Assembly: GCA_964630925.1 (NCBI GenBank)
Contig: CAZVZK010000063.1
Location: 1 to 57,843 of the forward strand
DNA from: RGDT01 sp964630925
Lineage (GTDB): Bacteria; Planctomycetota; Planctomycetia; Gemmatales; Gemmataceae
DNA: 57,843 nucleotides
Direction: 5' to 3'
The first letter of the stretch is position 1. Every line of letters begins with the position of its first letter. Position numbers and translations under genes: made by a program. The notes beneath the pieces were generated by a model. That model worked only from the letters and a program-made list of their open reading frames with translations. It searched no databases and was not told the origin of the DNA. Positions 35,179-43,550 of this stretch are shown here, piece by piece.

Positions 35179-35295
35179 CTGATAGCCAGCAACAGCCAAC
35201 ATCCACCGCGAGAGGGAGGCTGGCTACTGTCTGCTTCAAGCTGGCTGTTGCTGGCTGTTAGCTGGCTGTTGCTGGCTGTTGCTGGCTGTCAGCTA
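35176..35295. mobile_element. 120-bp inverted-repeat element with GCTGGCTGTT array (no gene)
   Basis: The left end TAGCTGATAGCCAGCAACAG (35176-35195, continuing CC) and the right end (35274-35295) are 22-bp inverted repeats with one mismatch. The right side (35240-35290) is a tandem array of the 10-mer GCTGGCTGTT. A 35-bp spacer of other sequence lies between. The same ends and array flank the four-helix-bundle gene at 39987-40348, so this appears to be a gene-less version of that element. Confidence 0.7.
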
Positions 35296-35300
35296 CTGGG

Positions 35301-35651
35301 TCACGCATCGCCGCCGTGGCCGAACCCCTGCGGCACGATCTTCCACTTGGTGCCGCCGGTGAACTGCCCCGCCGTCGGCGCCGTCAGCTTGATCGTCCAC
35401 GTCGAGCGCCTGTGCGGCTCCTCCATCGGCCACTCCTCGACCACGAGCTGGCCCTTCTCCATCTTCCACTGGCCGTGCCACCAGCGCCCGTGCCACTGGC
35501 AGGCGTAGAACCCGTCCGCGTGGAACACCGTCGGGGCGTCCACCCCGTGCCAGGTCATCAAATACGACCCGTACTTGAGGGCGGGGGGCGGCGGGGCCGG
35601 ACGGGAGATCGGGGCGGGGGCGAACAGCAACATCAGGACGACGGCGCTCAT
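35301..35651 (-). CDS. small secreted protein
   Basis: This 116-residue protein has a signal peptide (MSAVVLMLLFAPAPISRPAP). The mature part is rich in Trp/Tyr/His (YLMTWHGVDAP, ACQWHGRWWHGQWKMEKG), which suggests a small beta-rich extracytoplasmic fold, with KLTAPTAGQFTGGTKWKI near the end. A good Shine-Dalgarno (GAGGTGA) precedes the ATG. I recognise no enzymatic family, but similar short proteins are frequent in Gemmata-like genomes (recalled). Confidence 0.65.
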   Translation of the reverse strand: MSAVVLMLLFAPAPISRPAPPPPALKYGSYLMTWHGVDAPTVFHADGFYACQWHGRWWHGQWKMEKGQLVVEEWPMEEPHRRSTWTIKLTAPTAGQFTGGTKWKIVPQGFGHGGDA

Positions 35652-36362
35652 CTTATCACCTCGGCGTCAATTGGTGTGGTTGTGATTGATCATGCCGGCG
35701 GACGGAGCATCCCCGCCCCCGGGCTCGGCCCAGGCTCGGGGCGCGAAAAGGCCCCGCGGCCCCGCGTCTCGCTCGGCGCGGGGGCATCCTTGTTGGTTCA
35801 GAACCCCCGGGTGGGGGCGATCAGATTTGGATCAGGCCCGGATCGACGCCCTCGACGTGCCGGACCTCTTTCAACGAGGAACGCGGCAGTGTGACAGGCC
35901 GGGCAGAGAGATTGGAGACGGCACGCATGGCCTCGCCTCCGAGCGTGAACGTGGAGAGCCAGCCGGAAGTGCCGGCCCGAGAAAGACGGGCCGGTACGGA
36001 CGGGGGGTGGTTTCGGGTGTGAGAGGCGTGCGTCGTGCGGTTCTGCGAAAGGGGGCGAAGAGAGGCCGCTCACCGCGCTTCCGTGCGCCTGGCCCGAGCG
36101 TCGGTTACGCCCCGCCACCGCCCATTCCTTGGGTAGGCCGGCCGGAGCGCCACGACACCCGTCCTAATCGAAGTATACACCAGGCCTCACGAAAAATACA
36201 TAGAATTTCTCTTGCCGCCGAAGACGCCTGCCATAGCATGGCGGGTTGGGCCCGCGGGGTCGCGGCATCGCCCCGAGTGGAGCGTCAGCGGCTGTCGTCT
36301 TCGACAACTAGACACGGCCCCCCCTCGCCGTTGAGGAGGGGCCGTCGGGCGTCTCGCGGAGG
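35652..36362. other. 711 bp without a convincing gene
   Basis: Open frames here lack motifs and ribosome sites. The only structure seen is an inverted repeat at 36314-36325 / 36334-36345 (12-bp arms, one mismatch) about 18 bp past the stop of the gene to the right, a probable terminator for it. Confidence 0.45.
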
Positions 36363-36908
36363 TTACTCCTCGGCCGCCACCTTCTCCTCCTCGGGGATGA
36401 CCGGGCTGCCGGTCCTCGTCAGCTCCTCCGTGGTGGCCCCGCCCTTGCCGACGACGACGCCCGTCCTGGCCGGCGGCAGGTTGGGCTTCAGATCCGCCGT
36501 GGCCTTCGGCTTCACGGGCGCCACGACAACGGCCTTCACCGCCGGGACGGGCTTCACGTAGACGACGATCACCTTGGGGGCCGGCGGTGGGACGGGCGGC
36601 CTGGCCTGCTTCAGAACGACGACCACCACCTTGGCCTTGCTGACGGGCGGGGCCGGGGGCACCTCCTTGACGGCCTTCACGCTGAGCTGCGTGGGCACCT
36701 CCTTGGAAGCGCGGCGCATCTCGGCGAACAGGCAGATGGGGGCCTTGGTGCCCACGGAGGAGTTCGGCTTGCTGCCCACGCAGAGGTTCGGCTTGCTGGA
36801 CACGGCCAGGTTCTGCCGGGCGACGGGCTTGTTCGGGGCCTCCGCCGCGGCGCGGGCCGCGAACAGCAGGCACGGGCAGAACGCGACGAGCAGATGGAAG
36901 GGCTTCAC
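36363..36908 (-). CDS. secreted low-complexity Pro/Lys/Val-rich protein
   Basis: This encodes about 181 residues from GTG 36908 (VKPFHLLVAFCPCLLFAARA), a signal peptide. The frame upstream is not convincing. After cleavage near AAAEAPNK the protein has short repeats (KPNLCVGSKPN, KPNSSVGTK), then long runs of Val, Lys and Pro. This is typical of a cell-surface or wall-associated disordered protein. No motif points to a reaction. The 36314-36345 hairpin follows its stop. Confidence 0.6.
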   Translation of the reverse strand: MKPFHLLVAFCPCLLFAARAAAEAPNKPVARQNLAVSSKPNLCVGSKPNSSVGTKAPICLFAEMRRASKEVPTQLSVKAVKEVPPAPPVSKAKVVVVVLKQARPPVPPPAPKVIVVYVKPVPAVKAVVVAPVKPKATADLKPNLPPARTGVVVGKGGATTEELTRTGSPVIPEEEKVAAEE

Positions 36909-37042
36909 TTTGGTTGTCCTCGGGGGTACGGCGGGCCGGCCCCGTTGCGGGCCCGGCATCCGCTCCTTACCCCCACACGCCCCACGACGCCGGCCTGCAA
37001 CAGCCCGGCGCGGGGATTTGCCGATCCGCACGCCGCCCCGGC

Positions 37043-37071
37043 TTGCGGCGCGTCCGCCCCGCGGCTATACC
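37043..37071 (+). promoter_or_regulatory. sigma-70-like promoter of the small His-rich gene
   Basis: TTGCGG (37043-37048), 17-bp spacer, TATACC (37066-37071), 32 bases before ATG 37104. Confidence 0.45.
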
Positions 37072-37103
37072 AACCGCAGGACGTTCCACGGGCGGAGGCG
37101 ACG

Positions 37104-37313
37104 ATGAGCGAGCACGTCACACCGGATGCGGGCCACGGCCACGGGCACACGCACGGCCACGCCCCCAACAAGCCGACATTCACCGACGCCGAGATGGCCG
37201 CCTTCCTCAAGAGCGACATCGGCGCCGGGGCGGCCGTCATCGTCCTGATGAGCGCCATCTTCGGCATCGGCCTGCTGCTGTATACCGCCATCGCCTTCAT
37301 CGTCGCCGCCTGA
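37104..37313 (+). CDS. small His-rich membrane protein
   Basis: This 69-residue protein has an N-terminal His-rich tail (HVTPDAGHGHGHTHGHAP) and one transmembrane helix (about 43-68, AAVIVLMSAIFGIGLLLYTA). GGAGG stands 5 bases before the ATG. The His cluster could bind zinc, nickel or copper. The gene is alone and convergent with the kinase-pseudokinase gene, 5 bp apart. No family is recognised. Confidence 0.7.
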   Translation: MSEHVTPDAGHGHGHTHGHAPNKPTFTDAEMAAFLKSDIGAGAAVIVLMSAIFGIGLLLYTAIAFIVAA

Positions 37314-37318
37314 CCTCA

Positions 37319-39808
37319 TCAGGACAGCACGATCTCCGCCTCGTAGCCGCCCTCGGCGGGGAACACCGCGAGGACGCGGCCCGGCACGTTGAACGTCAGC
37401 GGCGACGCCCAGCGCTGCAGGGTGACGGTCACGGGGCAGGCGGGCACCGCCTCGGGCAGGCGCACGCACATCCCCTCGCCGCCGATGTCGCGCAGCTGGC
37501 CCTGCCACTCGCGGGCGCCGGTCGCCACCCGCACGAACTGCGTCAGCGGGAACCGCTCCTGCCCGTTCTTGTGCCCGATCAGCCCGAGGTACGTCACCAG
37601 GCTGGACAGGATGCGCGGCGCCAGCTCGGCCAGCAGCGTCTCGCCCCTGGACCTCGGGCACTCGACGGGCATCATGTGGATGCGGATCGGCGACAGCCCC
37701 GACTCGTTGTCGGGCGGCCCGAAGCAGATCTCCACCTGCAACGCCGGCGAGCGGCCCATGCAGCGGTCCCACAGCGTGGCCGCCCCCTCGATGTGGAAGA
37801 CGACCCGGCCCTCGCCGGCGTCGGCCTTCTCCGCCCGCCACTGGTCGCGGAAGCCGGCCAGCTTGAGCTTGGCCATCCCCGGCGCCAGCCGCGCAAACGC
37901 GCGGCACTCCAGATGCCCGCCCGGCAGCAGCCGGTAGGGCAGCGCCCCGTCGGAGCGGATGACGTGCCCCCGGCCCGCCGCCGCGGCGAGGTCGGCCAGC
38001 GCCGGCCGCCAGTCGTCGCCGGGGTGCGGCAAGGAGACGACGTGGGCCGACGGCGAGACGGCGCCGCCGAGCGCGCCTTCCTCCAACGCCTGGATGAATT
38101 CGGCGCAGGAGCGGAAGCGCCGTTCGGGGTCGGGCGACAGGGCCTGGAGGACGACCGCGCGGTCCGGGCCGGGCAGAAGCGACACGTCCGGCTGCCCGCG
38201 TAGCTTCGGGCTCGCGAGCTGACGGGCGTTCAGGTTGCGGAACGGGTGGACGCCGACGAGCAGCTCGTGGAACATCAGGGCCAGGGCGTACTGGTCGCAG
38301 GCGTCGCTGACGAGGCCGTCGAACAGCTCGGGTGCGGCGTAGCGGGGGTTGAGGTGGGCGGCGGAAAGGCCCTGCGGCATCCAGAGCCATTCGGCGAGGC
38401 CGAACTCGAGGAGGAACGCCTCCTCGCCGGACAGGGCGACGTGGCGCGGCGACAGGGCCAGGTGCTGCGTCTGGTGGTGGTGGTACAGCTCGTCGAGGGC
38501 GTCGGCGATGCGCCCGAGGTGGCCGAGCAGCTCCTCGCGCGGCACGCCCGGCTGGCCGGCCGCGTGCGCCTCGCGGAAGCGGTCCCACAGCGTCGAGCCG
38601 CCCGCCTCGCTGACGAACGCCGTCCGCCCGGGGCCGGCGGCGAAGACGCGCGTGCCGGCCAGCACCGGGTGGCGCAGGCCGCGCAGCCGTTCCAGGCCTG
38701 GATCGGTCTCGGGCTGGGACAGGAAGCGCACGAGGTAGCCGCCGCCGCCCGGCCCTTTGGCCTTCCACAGCTCGCCGGCGGGGCCGCGCCCCAGGCTCTC
38801 CAGGAGCTGATAGCCGGCGAGGGGGTCGGCGTCGGGCGCGGGGGCCTTGACGGCGGGCAGGATGCGGCTGCGGCGGCGGTAGTGGCCGGACCCGCGTGGC
38901 CCCGGCGTGATGCCCACGTCGGTGTGTTCGACGGAGCGCGAGGGGGTCTCGGCGTGGACGGCCACGGGGGCGAAGAGGGCGTCCTCGAGCGCGTTGACCA
39001 ATTCGACGCAGGAGGGGTAGCGGGCGCGGGGGTCCTTGCTCAGGGCGCGGGCGAGGGCGGGCCGCTCCTCCTCGGCGAGGCGCGACAGGTCCGGCTCCTG
39101 GCCGCACGCCATCATCGCGAGCTGGTTGTAGTTGCGGGCCTGGAAGACGGGCTCGCCGGTGACCAGCTCGTGGTAGGTGACGGCGAGGCTGTACTGGTCG
39201 CTGAAGAGCGTGACCTGCCCCTTGAACGTCTCCGGGGCGGCGTACAGCGGCGTGAGCCCGCCGGCGAAGACGCGCCCGCCGCCGTTGCCGGCGAACAGGT
39301 CGGCGAGGCTGCCGACGAGGCCGAAGTCGGCCACCTTCAGGTGCTTGCCGACGAGGAAGAGGTTGCGTGGCTTGATGTCGAGGTGCTGCAGCCCGTGCTC
39401 CTGGTTGAGCAGGTCGAGGACCTCGGCGGCTTCATGGAGGTAGGCGACGGCCTCGCGGCGCGGGACGCCGGCCTGGCCACGCTGCTTGTAGTCGGTGAGG
39501 AGGTCGTGGAGGCTCTTGTCGGCCAATTCCATGACGATGACCAGATCGCCCTGGACGACCTCGACGCGCTCGATGGACAGCAGGAACGGGTGGCGGATGG
39601 AGCGGATCAGCTCGAAGGCACGCAATTCCTGCTCGGCGTTGCTGCCGGCGTTGTCGATCTCCTGGTTGCCCTGGACGATCTTGAGCGCCTTGAAGAGGCC
39701 GCCCGGGGCGGTGCAGCGCCACACCTCGCCGAAGCCGCCCTTCCCGAGGGGCTCGACGAGGCGGTAGCCGGGGATCGGCTCGACATTCGCAGCGCGGGTG
39801 ACTGGCAT
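37319..39808 (-). CDS. kinase - pseudokinase - PilZ-like fusion
   Basis: This encodes 829 residues from ATG 39808 (MPVTRAANVEPIPGYRLVEP). The first kinase domain (about 15-275) has GKGGFGEVW, Lys43 in ALKIV, HLDIKPRN (142-149; His-Leu-Asp replaces HRD) and DFG (161-163), so it may be active. A second kinase-like domain (about 333-605) lost its catalytic residues: GRGPAGELW loop, no VAxK lysine, HLALSPRH where HRDxKPxN should be, and EFG for DFG; it is a pseudokinase. The end (about 735-829: FVRVATGAREWQGQLRDIGG) resembles PilZ, a c-di-GMP binding domain. No membrane span is seen. The pseudokinase may control the first domain. Confidence 0.85.
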   Translation of the reverse strand: MPVTRAANVEPIPGYRLVEPLGKGGFGEVWRCTAPGGLFKALKIVQGNQEIDNAGSNAEQELRAFELIRSIRHPFLLSIERVEVVQGDLVIVMELADKSLHDLLTDYKQRGQAGVPRREAVAYLHEAAEVLDLLNQEHGLQHLDIKPRNLFLVGKHLKVADFGLVGSLADLFAGNGGGRVFAGGLTPLYAAPETFKGQVTLFSDQYSLAVTYHELVTGEPVFQARNYNQLAMMACGQEPDLSRLAEEERPALARALSKDPRARYPSCVELVNALEDALFAPVAVHAETPSRSVEHTDVGITPGPRGSGHYRRRSRILPAVKAPAPDADPLAGYQLLESLGRGPAGELWKAKGPGGGGYLVRFLSQPETDPGLERLRGLRHPVLAGTRVFAAGPGRTAFVSEAGGSTLWDRFREAHAAGQPGVPREELLGHLGRIADALDELYHHHQTQHLALSPRHVALSGEEAFLLEFGLAEWLWMPQGLSAAHLNPRYAAPELFDGLVSDACDQYALALMFHELLVGVHPFRNLNARQLASPKLRGQPDVSLLPGPDRAVVLQALSPDPERRFRSCAEFIQALEEGALGGAVSPSAHVVSLPHPGDDWRPALADLAAAAGRGHVIRSDGALPYRLLPGGHLECRAFARLAPGMAKLKLAGFRDQWRAEKADAGEGRVVFHIEGAATLWDRCMGRSPALQVEICFGPPDNESGLSPIRIHMMPVECPRSRGETLLAELAPRILSSLVTYLGLIGHKNGQERFPLTQFVRVATGAREWQGQLRDIGGEGMCVRLPEAVPACPVTVTLQRWASPLTFNVPGRVLAVFPAEGGYEAEIVLS

Positions 39809-39897
39809 TCGGTGGGGGGTCCGCCGCCTTGGCCCAGAGTGCAACCACGGCCGGGGATGGCCGCACACAACTGTAGGTCACAAAGTAGCCGGAGGAG

Positions 39898-40477
39898 TAG
39901 CTGACAGCCAGCTAACCGAATAGCTGACAGCCAGCAACAGCCAGCGAACAGCCAGCAACAGCCAGCGAAAAGCCAGCAGCAGCCGGCTACGAGCCGGCGG
40001 CGTGGACCTTGGCGAGCAAGGCGCTCAACATGCGCTTCGTCTCCGACAGCAGGCCGTCCATCTCGGCGTGCGTCTCGGGCGGCAGATACCCCAGATGGCG
40101 CGACAGGAGCAGGTGATACTCCGTCTCTGCCGCCGACCCCATCGACATGGTCAGGAACCGGGCGAAGTCCGGATCGCTCCCCGCCCGCAGCCCTCCGCGA
40201 TGTTCGTGGCGATGGAAGCGCAGGATCGCCGGAGCTGTGCCCGAAGCCCGTACACCTCATGCGTCGGGTAGCCAGCGGTCTCGCGGTACACGAGCAGGAC
40301 GAGCTCGTGCGCCTTCTGCCACACCTTCAACGCCTTGAAGTCCTGCATGAGACGCCTCTCCTCCCCTCCCGTCAACGCCAACAGCGGCAGGCTCCTCCGT
40401 GGAACCGGCCGCTGTCGGCTGTTGGTTTGTAGCTGGCTGTTGCCGGCTGTTTGCTGGCTGTTGCTGGCTGTCAGCTA
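39898..40477. mobile_element. inverted-repeat cassette carrying the four-helix-bundle gene
   Basis: The 22 bases at 39921-39942 are the exact inverse of 40456-40477 (22-bp perfect inverted repeat, same as the right end of the 120-bp element at 35176-35295). A further copy of the end begins at 39898. Inside, arrays of AACAGCCAGC (left, 39898-39986) and GCTGGCTGTT (right, 40412-40478) face each other around the S23/IVP-like gene. The structure resembles a small mobile cassette. Confidence 0.7.
39987..40348 (-). pseudogene. four-helix-bundle protein (S23/IVP-like), one-base frameshift
   Basis: From ATG 40348 the frame reads MQDFKALKVWQKAHELVLLV and SCASIATNIAEG, the signature of the 23S rRNA intervening-sequence (IVP)/S23 four-helix-bundle family (about 120 residues). 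It then runs out of frame. Adding one base to the four-C run at 40180-40183 restores SDPDFARFLTMSMGSAAETE and LLSRHLGYLPPETHAEMDGL to the stop at 39987. The interruption lies in a homopolymer, so it may be a sequencing error and the gene intact (120 residues). Members of the family are small structural proteins of uncertain role, some related to diversity-generating-element accessory factors. Confidence 0.8.
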
Positions 40478-40482
40478 TTGCG

Positions 40483-41328
40483 TTAGTTGAAGAAGTGGTA
40501 CCAGAGGATGCAGGAGAGGGCGTTGAAGGCGTCCTTGAGGCCGATCTTCTTGCCTTCCTCGTAGGTGCGGCCCGAGTAGCTGATGGGCACCTCGTAGATG
40601 CGCCACGACGGGCGGTGCCTCGCGATCTTCGCCGTCACCTCCGGCTCGAAGCCGAAGCGGTTCTGTTTGAGGGTGATGCCCTGGAGGACCTCGCGGCGGA
40701 AGACCTTGTAGCACGTCTCCATGTCGGTGAGGTTCAGGTTCGTGAACCAGTTGGAGAGGGAGGTCAGCCAGCCGTTGGCGACGGAGTGCCAGTAGTACAG
40801 CACGCGGTGCGTCTCGCCGATGAAGCGCGAGCCGTACACCACGTCGGCCTTGTTCTCGATGATCGGCTGGATGAGGCGGGGGTACTCGGCGGGGTCGTAT
40901 TCGAGGTCGGCGTCCTGGACGATGATGGCGTCGCCGGTGGCCTCCTGGAAGCCGCGGCGGAGGGCGGCGCCCTTGCCGCCGTTCTTGTCCTGGAGGAAGA
41001 CCTTGATGCCGTCCTTGCCGTCGTACTCCTTGAGGATCTCGCGGGTGCTGTCCCTGGAGCAGTCGTCGATGACGAGGATCTCCTTGGGGATGTCGGTGGC
41101 GAGGACGCGGCGGAGGATCTCGCGGATCCAACGCTCCTCGTTGTAGACGGGGATGACGACGGAGAGCTTGAAGCCGGGGGGGATGGGGTAGATGCCGATC
41201 TTGCGGCAGGCGGCGTCGCCGAGGAGCTGCTGCAGGAGGGTGACGCGCTCGGCGGAGGTGAGCGCGTGCTGCCCGAGCAGGCGTTTGAGCGCCTCGCCGA
41301 CGTCGAGGCCGTTGTCCGTGACCGTCAT
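40483..41328 (-). CDS. family 2 glycosyltransferase, polyprenyl-phosphate sugar synthase type
   Basis: This 281-residue protein has a GT-A fold (about 50-280): LSVVIPVYNEERWI, KEILVIDDCSRDST, KNGGKGAALRRGF, the metal-binding DAD in IIVQDADLEYDP, and YGSRFIGETHR. The RNFx arrangement and short C-terminus resemble dolichyl-phosphate glucose or mannose synthases (DPM1/GtrB-like) that charge a lipid carrier with sugar. There is no transmembrane region, so it would act at the inner face. AAGGAG lies before ATG 41328. It lies just outside the inverted-repeat cassette. Confidence 0.92.
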   Translation of the reverse strand: MTVTDNGLDVGEALKRLLGQHALTSAERVTLLQQLLGDAACRKIGIYPIPPGFKLSVVIPVYNEERWIREILRRVLATDIPKEILVIDDCSRDSTREILKEYDGKDGIKVFLQDKNGGKGAALRRGFQEATGDAIIVQDADLEYDPAEYPRLIQPIIENKADVVYGSRFIGETHRVLYYWHSVANGWLTSLSNWFTNLNLTDMETCYKVFRREVLQGITLKQNRFGFEPEVTAKIARHRPSWRIYEVPISYSGRTYEEGKKIGLKDAFNALSCILWYHFFN

Positions 41329-41472
41329 CCTGTCACTCCTTCCCCGTCCTGGTAGAACCCGTAGGATGGTGGATTAGCGTCGGGCCGCGGGCCTGTCAAG
41401 AGAGGCGGACCTCGACGCGGGCCGGCCTCCCCGGCCGAGAGTGCCCCGACAGGACCATTCCCAGGCCCGTTC

Positions 41473-42435
41473 ATGAACATCCGCATCGGCTGCCCGGGCT
41501 GCCAACGCGCCATCGAATGTCAGGCCGGACAGGCCGGGGAGGTCGTCGCCTGCCCCGGCTGCGGCCAGCGCATGCGCGTCCCCGCCGCCCCTCCACCCCC
41601 GCCACCTCCCCCGCCACCGCTGCCACCCTCTCTGCGGGAGCCGATACTCGATGACGACGTGCGGGATGTCTCGAAGCGCGCCCCGAGCCGTCGTGGCAGG
41701 CCCGTCCTGCCGGCGGGGGCGCCGGCGGACGTGCTCGGCGAGACGATCGCGGAGTTCTCGACCTGGGGGGGCTGGCTGCTGGGCTTCGCGGGGTTCTTCC
41801 TCCTCCTCGGCATGGTCTTCGGCTGCGCCGGGGCCATGGGCGGGCGCCGCTTGGTCGGCCTGGCCATGACCGGCCTGCTGTTCTGCCTCCTGTCCGTCAT
41901 CCCGGCCATCTACGGCTTCATGCGTCTCGGACGCCGTGTCATCGTCTGCGACAACGGGCTCGTCGATTGCTGGGCGGGGCGGGTGCGTTACTGGACGTGG
42001 GACCAGGTCGATCACTTCTACCTGTCGATCACCGCCGTCTTCGTCAACGGCGTCCACAACCACACGAAGCACGTCTACGATGTCCACACGTCCACGGGCG
42101 AGAAGCTGACCTACACGGAGGCGTTCGAGGGGGCGGAGGAGCTGGGCGTCCTGCTGGCCGGCGAGATCGCCCGCGCCAAGTTCACGCCGACGCTGGAGGC
42201 GATGGAGCGCGGCCACTGGATCGACTTCGGGCGGTTCGAGCTGGGCAAGGCCGGCCTGCGCGCGGGGCGGGCCACCCTGCCGTGGGGCGAGGTCGAGGAG
42301 TTCTCGGTGAACAAGGGCGTCCTGCGGATCTTCCCCAGGGACGGCGGGGCGTGGGAGTCCGTCCCGGTGACGGAGGTCCCCAACCTCCAGCTCCTCCTCC
42401 GCCTCGGCGACCACTGCAAGCGCGCCTACGCTTGA
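41473..42435 (+). CDS. zinc-ribbon membrane protein, copy 1
   Basis: This 320-residue protein opens with a zinc ribbon (CPGCQRAIECQAGQAG, then CPGCGQRM; two CxxC pairs). A polyproline stretch (about 40-52) leads to two hydrophobic helices (about 95-150) and a cytosolic beta-rich domain (about 155-320: RRVIVCDNGLVDCWAG, WTWDQVDHFYLSITAV) that resembles a PH-like domain of the DUF6585 type. Its tandem neighbour at 42495 shares the full layout. Function is unknown. The zinc ribbon may sense or bind a partner at the membrane. Confidence 0.75.
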   Translation: MNIRIGCPGCQRAIECQAGQAGEVVACPGCGQRMRVPAAPPPPPPPPPPLPPSLREPILDDDVRDVSKRAPSRRGRPVLPAGAPADVLGETIAEFSTWGGWLLGFAGFFLLLGMVFGCAGAMGGRRLVGLAMTGLLFCLLSVIPAIYGFMRLGRRVIVCDNGLVDCWAGRVRYWTWDQVDHFYLSITAVFVNGVHNHTKHVYDVHTSTGEKLTYTEAFEGAEELGVLLAGEIARAKFTPTLEAMERGHWIDFGRFELGKAGLRAGRATLPWGEVEEFSVNKGVLRIFPRDGGAWESVPVTEVPNLQLLLRLGDHCKRAYA

Positions 42436-42494
42436 CGCCCGGGCCCGGCCCGATACGACTTCCGCAGCCCCGCCCCTCTCCCGATGGGCCACCG

Positions 42495-43493
42495 ATGATC
42501 CGCATCGCCTGCCCCGGCTGTGGCCGGGCCATCGAACGCGACGACTCCGAGGCCGGGCAGGCCGTCTCCTGCCCGGCGTGCGGCCAGCGCATGCGCGTCC
42601 CCGCCGCCCCTCCGCCACCGCCACCGCCGCCACCGCCACCGCCCCCTCCCGTCCCGGCGGGCGCGCCGAGGCCACGGCTGAACACGGAGGGGAGGGACAA
42701 CCCCTTCGCCGCGCTGGAGGACGACGGGCCGGTGGTACGCCCCTCGCGCTCGCGCGGCAAGCCGCGCCTGCCCTCGGGGGTCGATCGCGGCCTGGTCGGC
42801 GAGCCGGAGGCGGAGTATGCACCGTCGGGGCGGCTGATGATGTTAGTGGGTGGGGTCGCACTCCTGCTGGTGGCGTTCGTGCTGATCGCCGCGGGGGTGC
42901 GTGCCCCTCGCGGCGGGCAGCTCGTGGTGTTGGGGGCCATCGCCTTCTTCGTCGGCGTGTATCTGACCGCGATGGGCCTGTGGCGTCTAGGGTGGCGGGT
43001 GGTCCTGTGCGAGAACGGCTTCGTGGACTGCGGCCTGTTCTCCGCTCGGGCCTGGGGCTGGGACGACGTGGACGGCGTGTACCAGGCCATCACGCGTGTC
43101 CACGTCAACGGGGCGTACAGCCACACCACGTACCTGTACCGGGTGCGGCTGATGGACGGCGCGACGCTCGAATACACCGAGGCGTACGAGAACATCGCGC
43201 TCTTGGGCAAGCGCCTCCTGCACGCCGTGTCGCGGGCGAAGATGCCGCAGGCGCTCGCCGACCTCGACGCGGGCAAGTGGGTGGATTTCGACGTCCTCCG
43301 GGTGAGCCGGCACGGCCTGCGGCAGGGGCGCGACGAGCTGCGCTGGGCCGACGTGGAGGAGCTGGGGGCGGACCAGGGGATGATCGTCATCCGCCAGCGG
43401 TTCCGCCGCGAGGCGTGGGCTGCGGTGCCGGTGAGCGACATCCCGAATCTCGAGCTGTTCACGCGGGTGATCGAGCGGGCGAGCGCGGGGTGA
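42495..43493 (+). CDS. zinc-ribbon membrane protein, copy 2
   Basis: This encodes 332 residues from ATG 42495 (MIRIACPGCGRAIERDDSEA). The layout is the same as copy 1: zinc ribbon (CPGC...CPACGQRM), polyproline tract, about 70-residue polar linker, two membrane helices (about 115-165) and a PH-like C-terminal domain (RVVLCENGFVDCGLF, GWDDVDGVYQAITRVHVNG). The two genes are 59 bp apart and clearly arose by tandem duplication. They have diverged substantially, so they may have different partners. The Uma2-type gene follows with its own promoter. Confidence 0.78.
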   Translation: MIRIACPGCGRAIERDDSEAGQAVSCPACGQRMRVPAAPPPPPPPPPPPPPPVPAGAPRPRLNTEGRDNPFAALEDDGPVVRPSRSRGKPRLPSGVDRGLVGEPEAEYAPSGRLMMLVGGVALLLVAFVLIAAGVRAPRGGQLVVLGAIAFFVGVYLTAMGLWRLGWRVVLCENGFVDCGLFSARAWGWDDVDGVYQAITRVHVNGAYSHTTYLYRVRLMDGATLEYTEAYENIALLGKRLLHAVSRAKMPQALADLDAGKWVDFDVLRVSRHGLRQGRDELRWADVEELGADQGMIVIRQRFRREAWAAVPVSDIPNLELFTRVIERASAG

Positions 43494-43498
43494 CCGGC

Positions 43499-43528
43499 TT
43501 GCGGCGTGGTGTTCGCCGCCGGTACAAT
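43499..43528 (+). promoter_or_regulatory. sigma-70-like promoter of the Uma2 gene
   Basis: TTGCGG (43499-43504), 18-bp spacer, TACAAT (43523-43528), 22 bases before ATG 43551. Confidence 0.5.
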
Positions 43529-43550
43529 CGGGGTCGGGAGGGCCACGACG

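Noticed and set aside
35240..35290. GCTGGCTGTT tandem array as a CRISPR or VNTR in a gene
   Set aside because: The units are contiguous with no spacers and lie outside coding sequence. They are better explained as part of the inverted-repeat element.
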